Of a stretch of DNA of 8,765 bases, positions 1-6,018 are shown one piece after another. The position numbers were made by a program, and so were the translations under genes. Position 1 is the stretch's first letter. Every line of letters begins with the position of its first letter. The notes under the pieces are model-generated. The model saw only the letters and a list, made by a program, of their open reading frames with translations, did no database searches and was not told the DNA's origin. Origin of the DNA: DATKWS01 sp035529435 (GTDB taxonomy: Bacteria > Krumholzibacteriota > Krumholzibacteriia > Krumholzibacteriales > Krumholzibacteriaceae); the NCBI GenBank assembly GCA_035529435.1, contig DATKWS010000179.1, forward strand, positions 1-8,765, read 5' to 3'.

Positions 1-498
1 GCGATCGCGCCGGATGCCCGCATCATCGTCATGGGGGATCACGGTATGTGCGATGTTTCCTCCCACATCGATCTGATCCCGATGGTCGAATCTCTCGGTC
101 TCTCCGTCCCGGACGATTACGTGCCGTTTTACGATTCGACCATGGCGCGTTTCAGGACGCACTCGGCTCACACGCAATCGATACTCGAGCGGCGCCTCTC
201 CGGCATTTCCGGCGGAAACCTCCTCGACCACGGGGACCGGGAGCGCCTCGGTATCCATCTTCCCGGCGACCGGTTCGGTGACGTGGTGTTTCTCGCCGAC
301 CCCGGTGTGATCATCCTGCCCAGCTTCATGAGTGCCGATCCGGTGCGCGGGATGCACGGGTACCATCCCGACACGCCCGGGATGGACAGCATCCTCCTGA
401 CCAATGCCGTGGACGCCGGCGATCCGCGTACGATCTGCGATGTCGCGGCGTGGCTCGTGCCGGGATTCGAACCGGCGGGTGGAAGGGAACGGCGATGA
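1..498 (+). CDS. Alkaline-phosphatase-superfamily phosphodiesterase (C-terminal part, 5' end outside window)
   Basis: The frame is open from the first base and ends at TGA 496-498, leaving 165 residues of a longer protein. It looks like the C-terminal part of a type I phosphodiesterase/nucleotide pyrophosphatase of the alkaline phosphatase superfamily. Seen directly: a GDHGM motif (codons from 34) supplying the Asp-His pair that binds the second zinc in this family, and about 105 residues later MHGYHPD (His codon 355-357), matching the family's late HGYxPD metal-ligand motif. Known for the family: two-metal hydrolysis of phosphodiesters or phosphomonoesters, or transfer of phospho-groups. The substrate cannot be told from this part. 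No membrane segment is seen here; the N-terminus, which would hold the nucleophile Thr/Ser and any signal peptide or anchor, is missing. Its stop overlaps the flippase start (ATGA), so the two are probably co-translated and the enzyme may act on the same glycan or its lipid carrier. Confidence 0.82.
   Translation, partial: AIAPDARIIVMGDHGMCDVSSHIDLIPMVESLGLSVPDDYVPFYDSTMARFRTHSAHTQSILERRLSGISGGNLLDHGDRERLGIHLPGDRFGDVVFLADPGVIILPSFMSADPVRGMHGYHPDTPGMDSILLTNAVDAGDPRTICDVAAWLVPGFEPAGGRERR
481..488 (+). promoter_or_regulatory. Ribosome binding site that sets the flippase start
   Basis: The purine-rich GGAAGGGA ends six bases before ATG 495. An in-frame ATG at 450 would add 15 polar residues and a 49-bp overlap with the upstream gene but has no comparable site, so 495 is preferred. 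Confidence 0.6.
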
Positions 499-2000
499 CC
501 GTCGAGCGCGTCGGGCGGGCGATGTCATGGAATCTCGCCGCGAAGGCAGCGCGATTCATGGCCGCCCCGATCTCGTACATCGTGATTGTTCGATCCCTCG
601 GAGAGCACAACTGGGGACTGCTCAACGTGCTCAGAACGATCACCGGCTTCGCCTTTGTTCTGGTGATGATGGGGGGCGGGAATGCACTGCTCAAGTACCT
701 GCCGGAGATCCGCGTCAGGGGAGGTATCGAATGCTTCATGGGGACCGTGCGGCGGCTCGCCCTGATCCAGGGTGCCGTGTGGATCGCCCTGCTCGTGATC
801 GTCCGATTCGGTGGGACGGCATTCGGCTCATTCTTCGGTGAGCATTCGCCCCGTTTTTCCCTCTATGCGCAAATTGCCGCCGCATTCGTCGCGTTTGAAG
901 TTCTCTTGACGCTCTCGATGAACGCGCTGCAATCGTGGTATGAGACCCGAGTAATGGGCATTGTAATTATAATTGGTAATATATGTTACCTGATTTTTGT
1001 AATGTTGTTTCTTAAAATAGGCTGGGGGATAATCGGCGTGCTTCTCGCCGGTGCCGTGACCAATGCGGGGATGTTCGCGGCACTGGCGCCGCAGGTGCGC
1101 GGTTGTGCCGGCGACGAGCAGCGGCGACCGGCGGTCGCCTCTCCCGATCTCGGCATGGTGCTGCGCTTCTCGCTCCCGTTTGTCGCGACCGGGATTCTCA
1201 ATCAGATCGTATGGCGCCACTCCGAGGTTATTTTCCTCGGTCACTACACCGGCGTCGAGGCGGCGGGATACTTCGGCCTCGCTTACCGGACGCCGCAGAT
1301 GCTGCTCGAATTCATTCCTCTGGCGATATGGCCGATCGTGATGGCCGGTACATCAGAGGCGTATGCGCGGAATGCCGCAAGCCTTTCGCGCGCAATCGAT
1401 CTGTACTACCGCCTGCTTTTTATACTCGTCATGCCGGTCGCCGCTCTGGGATTCGCATTCTCGCGGCCCCTCGTTCCGATTCTGTTCGGCGATGCGATGA
1501 TGCCGGCGGCGGCGCTCACCCAACTGTTTTTCGTTGTGTTTTCATATTCGTTTCTCTATACTCCGCTCAGCATGGCCCTCTATGTGATGGAAAGAAGCTG
1601 GGTTAACATGCTGGTATTTGCATTTCTCGCTATTGTCAATGTAGGCCTGGATCTTGCATTTATACCCCGTTTTGGCTTGTGGGGAGCATTTTTCCCCGTA
1701 GCGTTCGTGCTGGTTCTCGGTGTGATCGTATTCTATGCCGTTCTCCGGAGGATCCGGCCCGACATTACCGTACCGTTCCGGTTCATCCTGCGGTGCTACG
1801 TTGCGGCAATACCCGCCGGCCTGCTCGTTTTCGCTGCTGCACGCTGGGACTCGATCGCGGCGATGGTTGTTCAGATACCGATCGGTATCGTACTCCTGGT
1901 ACTCGGATTTCGCTGGATGCGCGTGATCGGTGAGGACGAGAGGCGGCTGATCATGAGGTTGCCCATTCCTTTCAAAGAACGGATTATCAGGGTGTTTTAA
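495..2000 (+). CDS. Wzx/MATE-type polysaccharide (oligosaccharide-lipid) flippase
   Basis: A 501-residue, very hydrophobic protein with about a dozen predicted membrane helices spread over its whole length, the usual size for Wzx/RfbX-type members of the MOP (MATE/MurJ/Wzx) superfamily. Such proteins move undecaprenyl-diphosphate-linked oligosaccharides from the inner to the outer face of the cytoplasmic membrane. Family-like features: an amphipathic N-terminus leading into helix 1 with the phrase SLGEHNWGLLNVLRT (usual form: LG...yG...), a second half starting with LRFSLPF, AGYFGLAY at residues 257-264 (the Wzx 'GxYxxA' loop), LFGD near 330, and a C-terminal GEDERRLI tail. The ATGA overlap with the phosphodiesterase implies translational coupling. 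Odd: codons for residues 156-175 (960-1019) are extremely AT-rich although the protein there is an ordinary membrane helix. A lipid II-type flippase is less likely given the glycosyltransferase neighbours. The fold is clear; the exact substrate is unknown. Confidence 0.88.
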   Translation: MTVERVGRAMSWNLAAKAARFMAAPISYIVIVRSLGEHNWGLLNVLRTITGFAFVLVMMGGGNALLKYLPEIRVRGGIECFMGTVRRLALIQGAVWIALLVIVRFGGTAFGSFFGEHSPRFSLYAQIAAAFVAFEVLLTLSMNALQSWYETRVMGIVIIIGNICYLIFVMLFLKIGWGIIGVLLAGAVTNAGMFAALAPQVRGCAGDEQRRPAVASPDLGMVLRFSLPFVATGILNQIVWRHSEVIFLGHYTGVEAAGYFGLAYRTPQMLLEFIPLAIWPIVMAGTSEAYARNAASLSRAIDLYYRLLFILVMPVAALGFAFSRPLVPILFGDAMMPAAALTQLFFVVFSYSFLYTPLSMALYVMERSWVNMLVFAFLAIVNVGLDLAFIPRFGLWGAFFPVAFVLVLGVIVFYAVLRRIRPDITVPFRFILRCYVAAIPAGLLVFAAARWDSIAAMVVQIPIGIVLLVLGFRWMRVIGEDERRLIMRLPIPFKERIIRVF

Positions 2001-2013
2001 GCAAGGACGTGTC

Positions 2014-2691
2014 ATGTATCGCGGGAAAACGATATCGGTAGTGATACCGTGCTACAACGAGGAAGAGGGATTGAAGGGCGTTATTCCATCGATTCCGGAA
2101 TCCGTCGACGAGATTGTCGTGGTGGATAATAACTCCACCGATACGACCGCTGAAGTCGCACGCGGCCTCGGCGCGCGGGTCGTGTTCGAGGGGCGTCAGG
2201 GGTACGGGGCGGCGTACAAGGCGGGACTGCCCACCGTGACGGGGGAGATCACGGTGACGATGGACGGCGACGGCACCTATCCCGTCGAGCAGATCGAAGA
2301 ATGCATCGATTATCTGCTCGATAACGATCTCGATTTTGTTTCGGCGTGCCGCTTTCCCCTGCGGGATCCGCAGGCGATGAATCTTTCGAACAAGATCGGC
2401 AACTCGGTGCTCACGATCGCAACGCTGCTGCTCTTCATGCGGGCCATCAAGGATTCACAGTCCGGCATGTGGATTTACCGGAGTGCCATATATCCCCGGC
2501 TGGCTCCGAAAAGCGACGGCATGCCGCTGAGCGAGGAGATCAAGATCGCGGCCATCAGGGATCCGGGGATCACCTTCGGTGAGTATCACGTCAACTACCA
2601 CCCGCGGATCGGAGAGGTGAAACTTCAGAAGTGGCGCGATGGCATGCTGAACCTGCTCTACCTGTTGAAGCTGAGGTTCACGCCGCAGTGA
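2014..2691 (+). CDS. Family 2 glycosyltransferase, DPM1/polyprenyl-phosphate sugar synthase-like
   Basis: A 225-residue GT-A fold enzyme. Seen: the opening strand ISVVIPCYNEEEGL (residues 7-20), VDNNSTDTT (37-45, nucleotide binding), DGDGTYP (84-90, the DxD-type metal/nucleotide-sugar motif in the form typical of dolichyl-phosphate mannose and polyprenyl-phosphate glucose synthases), and DSQSGM (147-152), the usual acceptor-side motif of this subfamily. Such enzymes transfer one sugar from a nucleotide donor to a polyprenyl phosphate at the inner face of the membrane. Unlike GtrB or ArnC, it lacks the two C-terminal membrane helices and ends after an amphipathic segment, so it is probably soluble or peripheral, like DPM1. 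ATG 2014 has an AAGGA site at 2003-2007, and the gap to the flippase is 13 bp. With the small transporter and GT-C protein that follow, it may supply a lipid-linked monosaccharide (inference). The sugar is not predictable. Confidence 0.88.
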   Translation: MYRGKTISVVIPCYNEEEGLKGVIPSIPESVDEIVVVDNNSTDTTAEVARGLGARVVFEGRQGYGAAYKAGLPTVTGEITVTMDGDGTYPVEQIEECIDYLLDNDLDFVSACRFPLRDPQAMNLSNKIGNSVLTIATLLLFMRAIKDSQSGMWIYRSAIYPRLAPKSDGMPLSEEIKIAAIRDPGITFGEYHVNYHPRIGEVKLQKWRDGMLNLLYLLKLRFTPQ

Positions 2692-2732
2692 GAATTAACC
2701 ATGGAGGCCCGCTCACCGGCGCATCGAGGGAT

Positions 2733-2777
2733 ACCCTGCCGGCGATGCACGAGGTGCGGCGCATCACCGGGGAGGGT
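2733..2777 (+). other. Imperfect intergenic hairpin
   Basis: ACCCT (2733-2737) pairs with AGGGT (2773-2777). After a small internal loop, CCGGCGATGC (2739-2748) pairs with GCATCACCGG (2761-2770) with one C-A mismatch, closing a 12-base loop. It lies in the only sizeable gap of the gene run, between the GT2 and the small transporter. No T-run follows, so it is not a standard intrinsic terminator; it could shape mRNA processing or stability. No promoter is recognisable in this gap. Confidence 0.5.
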
Positions 2778-2814
2778 GCCGGTTGCCGGATCGATGGTCC
2801 CGGAGCATGACGGT

Positions 2815-2820
2815 AAGGAG
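2815..2820 (+). promoter_or_regulatory. Strong ribosome binding site for the small transporter
   Basis: AAGGAG lies eight bases before ATG 2829. Another ATG at 2824, out of frame and only three bases from the site, leads only to a stop at 2845-2847, so the site supports 2829 as the start. Confidence 0.65.
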
Positions 2821-2828
2821 CGAATGCA

Positions 2829-3194
2829 ATGCTTAAGAATTTCCTGATGATCATACTAACGGTGCTTCTCAATACGGCCGGCCAGTTCCTGATGAAGGCC
2901 GGGGTAAACCGGATCGGCGCAATAAGTCTCTTCGACAACTTTATCGGTACCTTCTTCAAGGTCGTGACCAGCTGGTTCGTGCTCGGCGGTTTCGGCCTGT
3001 ATGCGGTCAGCGCGGCTCTCTGGATCATCATCCTGTCCAGGACCGAGCTCAGCTGGGCCTTTCCGATGGTCAGCCTGTCGTACGTTATCACCGCCCTGAT
3101 CGCGCCGGTCATCCTGCACGAGAGCTTCTCGTACCAGCGGCTTCTCGGTATCGTCGTCATCTGCGCCGGCGTCTTTCTCGTGAGCAGGACGTAG
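2829..3194 (+). CDS. Small EamA/ArnE-like (SMR-type) membrane transporter, probable lipid-sugar flippase subunit
   Basis: A 121-residue protein of four predicted membrane helices (about 4-24, 48-70, 78-96, 103-120), the size and layout of ArnE/ArnF and other small members of the drug/metabolite transporter superfamily. Seen: AGQ plus Lys at 17-23 in helix 1, LWIIILSRTELSWAFPM at 64-80, SLSYV at 82-86, E98 at the start of the last loop, and a glycine-bearing final helix, GIVVICAGV (107-115). This pattern closely follows ArnE (helix-1 AGQ..K, AYPMLSLNF, HEP, final Gly-rich helix). ArnE/F are proposed to flip undecaprenyl-phosphate-aminoarabinose; here a single subunit is present and may form a homodimer. 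Its position between a polyprenyl-phosphate sugar synthase-like GT2 and a GT-C membrane protein suggests it moves the lipid-linked monosaccharide across the membrane (inference). A multidrug or small-metabolite transporter is the main alternative. Confidence 0.78.
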   Translation: MLKNFLMIILTVLLNTAGQFLMKAGVNRIGAISLFDNFIGTFFKVVTSWFVLGGFGLYAVSAALWIIILSRTELSWAFPMVSLSYVITALIAPVILHESFSYQRLLGIVVICAGVFLVSRT

Positions 3195-3230
3195 GATTCC
3201 ACGAGCGCCGTCATGAGCCGGGCGCACGAG

Positions 3231-3235
3231 AGGAG
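3231..3235 (+). promoter_or_regulatory. Ribosome binding site for a TTG start
   Basis: AGGAG lies 11 bases before TTG 3247, slightly long spacing. The frame is closed upstream by TGA at 3214-3216 and contains no ATG or GTG between that stop and 3247, so TTG is the only conventional start for the full N-terminal membrane helix. Confidence 0.55.
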
Positions 3236-3246
3236 CGTTCATCTCA

Positions 3247-6018
3247 TTGAAGAGCCGTACCGCGATTCTGTCCCTCCAGGTCATAGCCGTAAGTGCATCC
3301 CTGCTCACGAGCATCAAAATCCTCCCCGGTCCCGATCTGATCGGCATCATCCTCGCTTTCTACACGCTGCTGTTTCTGCCCGGTCTCCTGCTGGGTAGAC
3401 TGCTGTGGCGGTACTCCCACGATCCGCTCGAGGTGGTCTGCAGCGTGTTCACGCTCGGTGTGGCGTATGCGTCGCTGCTCGTCTGCCTCGGCTTCGTACC
3501 GGGAGTCTCGTATCGCATGATCGTCTGTGCGGGAACGGGGATCGTCGCCGCGCTTCTATTCATCGACTACGTGCGGGGCGGGCGCTTTGAACGGCGGGCG
3601 GAGCACCCGGTCCACCGGGCCACGGATACGGGGAGGGAGCGGGGGGGAGCGATCGCCATGCTCCTGCTCATTTTCGTCGTGTGCTTCGTTTTCTTCGCGG
3701 GGAGCGGCGAATCGGGCACGGGTACCGATGCACCCGATCATATCAGTTTCATACGGCGCGGTATCGATAGCGGGGCACTGTTTCCCCGCGACTCGTTTTA
3801 CCGGGACGGTGACGGGGTCGCCCTCGATCCCCGCAAAGGAATATGGCATCCCGTCCTCGCGCTCTGGGCGACCCAGGCGGACGCCGCGGTCGAGGTTCTC
3901 TGGAACCAACTGCCCGCCGTTCTGTCGTTCTTTGCCCTGGCCGCCTTTGCCTTCTGCGCGCGGCAACTCCTCGGATCGTTCGCGTTGGTGTTCCCTGCAT
4001 GCGTGTTTCTCCTCCTGTTCTACCGGGGGGAGGGAATCGGTTGGTTCACCAAGATCGCATTCAGCAGGAACATCGCGCAGGTTTTCCTCTGGTGCGGGCT
4101 CGCGTTCCTCCTGCGGTATTACCGCAGCGGCGACAGGCGCTATCTCCCGGTCGTGTTTTTTCTCTCGCTGGTCGGCGTCGCGGTGCACCTCGTGTTCTTT
4201 TTGCTCCTCGCCGCCGTGATGATCGGACTGCTGCTGTTCGTGCACCTCTCCGCGGAGGGGCGCATCTGGCGCCGGCGATACTGGTTGAGCGCCGCGGTGC
4301 TCGTTGTCGCGGTCGCCGTGCCGCTCGCGCTGCGCGCACTCTTCACCGTATCGGAATTCAATATGATTCACACGCACCGCCAGGGCATGATGACCCTGGG
4401 AGGGGGGCTCTCCGTCGTCGATCCCGCAGAGATCGTCGCCCGGGTCGGCCTGGCGTACCTGTTCGGCGTGGCGCTCGCGCCCTTCATATTCTGGATTGCA
4501 CCGCGGAGCACCACGCGCGCGCTGGTCGGGACGCTGTTTCTCGTACCCGCCGCGATCGTGCTGCTGCCGTTCATCGCCGCCCCGCTCGCGGAACGGTTCG
4601 GCTATCTGTACTACCGTATCCTGTACGCATCACCGCTGATGTGCCTGCTCGCCGCCGGATTGACCGGCCTGTTGCGGATTGCGTTCGTGCCGCGGCGGGG
4701 AGTCGATCGGGCCGGACCAGCCGGACGCTCCACGGCGGCCCGTGTTGCCATTGGGCGGGGGATCGCGCGGCGGAGGGTGTCAGGCGCCCGCGGGATGTCG
4801 GGGCTCGACCGTGCGGTGATCGTGGCGACCGGCCTGGTGCGGCGTATCGCCGCCGTGGTCGTCATTGCGGTGTTCGTCCTCTTCCCGCTCCGTTTCGGTG
4901 TGCACTCCCTGATCGGGTCGACGCGGTGCATTCTCGCCGGATCGGGAGGCGCCGGTGCCAGGTACGAGGCGCTGCGTGACGTGCTCGCACGCGATATCCG
5001 TTCCCATTCGGTGATCGTATCCGATCCCATGACAAGCTACGTGGTGTCGGCGTACACCGATCACTTCGTGACGGTGACGCTCGACCAGCACTGTTCCCCG
5101 GCCGATACGGCCGCGCTGGCCCGCTTGGAGGAGGTACGCGATCTGTTCAATCCCGCCGTGCCCCTGTCGGCCGGCATCGAATGGCTGCGGGCCGTGGGTG
5201 CCGGCTACGTGCTCGTCGACACCCGGCTCCGGGCTGATTCGGACTTCTTCGGAACCGTATCGCCGCAGGCACTCCCCCTGACGGTCGCGAAATTCAGATC
5301 ATGCCCGGCCGTGCTGCGGCCGGTGGCGGCCACGGAGGGTTTCATTCTCTTCGCATTCGAGACGCCCGCTTCGGGCGGGGACAAATGGCACGCATGCACG
5401 GACCGGTTTGCGGATCCGCTTCCCTGCCGCTACACGGGAGGGGCGTCGGGGATCGCCCCCGGTACGAACGCCGGCGACGATCTGGTCGCAGAGGACCTTC
5501 ACCTGTCGCGGAGCGTCTATGCGGCGGGGGATACGATCAACGGATCGTTGTGCTGGCGGATGAGGCGACATGCCGCGTTCGGATTGCCCCTCGAGTGGAC
5601 GGTGCGGCTCGATACCGATTTCAAGAGAGGTCCGTTTTTCCGGGAATGGTACAGCAAGCTCTACCGCCGCCGTATCGAGAGGCGCGACGGCATCCTGTAC
5701 CGTTTGACGAGGACGTTCCGTGTACGGAGCGGTGCGACGCATCCCGATATGTGGGAGGGGGGTCAGGCGGTTCGACAGGATTTCTCGGTGATCGTGCCGC
5801 GGGAAATGGCACCAGGCCGGTACCGGGTCAAGATCGCCCTCGGCAGGGCCGCGTACCTCACGAACAGAACGATCCGCGATTACTTCACCAACGAGGATTC
5901 GCTGGACGGTGCGGTGGTTGCGGACATAACGATCGTCATGCCGCACGCCAGGACACCCGCGCCCACCGGCGGCGCCCGGCGCCCGGCGGCGCCCGGCGCG
6001 GACACGAGTGATGACTGA
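3247..6018 (+). CDS. Large GT-C-type membrane glycosyltransferase with C-terminal beta-sandwich-like domain
   Basis: 923 residues from a TTG start. Layout: four helices at about 6-105 with FLPGLLLGRLLW (near 40-50), a pattern common at the N-terminus of large GT-C-like proteins; a fifth helix near 131-150; then an outer loop with GTDAPDH (D161, D164, H165), in the position expected of the GT-C catalytic acidic motif; further helices to about 470; a basic, Arg-rich loop at about 481-525, probably cytoplasmic; a last helix at about 527-545; and a soluble C-terminal half. That half begins with a segment containing VIVSDPMTSYVVSAYT (589-604), which resembles the post-membrane domain of GT39/ArnT-like proteins, and ends with a probable beta-sandwich (about 744-897: W557-like aromatic strands, VPREMAPGRYRVKIAL near its end). 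GT-C enzymes use polyprenyl-phosphate sugars on the outer face. The tail (898-923) is Pro/Ala/Gly-rich. The gene overlaps the next one. No exact family is recognised; a polymerase or oligosaccharyltransferase-like role is possible. Confidence 0.72.
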   Translation: MKSRTAILSLQVIAVSASLLTSIKILPGPDLIGIILAFYTLLFLPGLLLGRLLWRYSHDPLEVVCSVFTLGVAYASLLVCLGFVPGVSYRMIVCAGTGIVAALLFIDYVRGGRFERRAEHPVHRATDTGRERGGAIAMLLLIFVVCFVFFAGSGESGTGTDAPDHISFIRRGIDSGALFPRDSFYRDGDGVALDPRKGIWHPVLALWATQADAAVEVLWNQLPAVLSFFALAAFAFCARQLLGSFALVFPACVFLLLFYRGEGIGWFTKIAFSRNIAQVFLWCGLAFLLRYYRSGDRRYLPVVFFLSLVGVAVHLVFFLLLAAVMIGLLLFVHLSAEGRIWRRRYWLSAAVLVVAVAVPLALRALFTVSEFNMIHTHRQGMMTLGGGLSVVDPAEIVARVGLAYLFGVALAPFIFWIAPRSTTRALVGTLFLVPAAIVLLPFIAAPLAERFGYLYYRILYASPLMCLLAAGLTGLLRIAFVPRRGVDRAGPAGRSTAARVAIGRGIARRRVSGARGMSGLDRAVIVATGLVRRIAAVVVIAVFVLFPLRFGVHSLIGSTRCILAGSGGAGARYEALRDVLARDIRSHSVIVSDPMTSYVVSAYTDHFVTVTLDQHCSPADTAALARLEEVRDLFNPAVPLSAGIEWLRAVGAGYVLVDTRLRADSDFFGTVSPQALPLTVAKFRSCPAVLRPVAATEGFILFAFETPASGGDKWHACTDRFADPLPCRYTGGASGIAPGTNAGDDLVAEDLHLSRSVYAAGDTINGSLCWRMRRHAAFGLPLEWTVRLDTDFKRGPFFREWYSKLYRRRIERRDGILYRLTRTFRVRSGATHPDMWEGGQAVRQDFSVIVPREMAPGRYRVKIALGRAAYLTNRTIRDYFTNEDSLDGAVVADITIVMPHARTPAPTGGARRPAAPGADTSDD
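5971..5997 (+). repeat. GC-only overlapping short direct repeat at gene end
   Basis: The 10-mer GGCGCCCGGC occurs three times, starting at 5971, 5978 and 5988, encoding the low-complexity Gly/Ala/Arg/Pro tail of the GT-C protein. It contains the palindrome GGCGCC and lies just before the start of the next gene, whose own Shine-Dalgarno sequence is poor. Confidence 0.7.

Noticed and set aside
450..494. An upstream ATG start for the flippase, adding 15 residues
   Set aside because: The extra residues are polar and basic and unlike a flippase N-terminus. ATG 495 has a well-placed ribosome site and the typical ATGA coupling with the upstream stop.
2701..2847. A 48-codon open frame in the GT2-transporter gap with a CxxCxxC-like cluster (CRRCTRC)
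   Set aside because: No convincing ribosome binding site, composition typical of random GC-rich sequence (Arg, Pro, Cys), and it runs into the transporter start, whose own ribosome site is strong. The cysteine cluster alone does not make a gene.
3556..4377. A 273-codon minus-strand open frame rich in Glu, Arg and His
   Set aside because: It is the complement of hydrophobic membrane-helix codons of the GT-C gene; such charged, repetitive mirrors are expected and show no domain.
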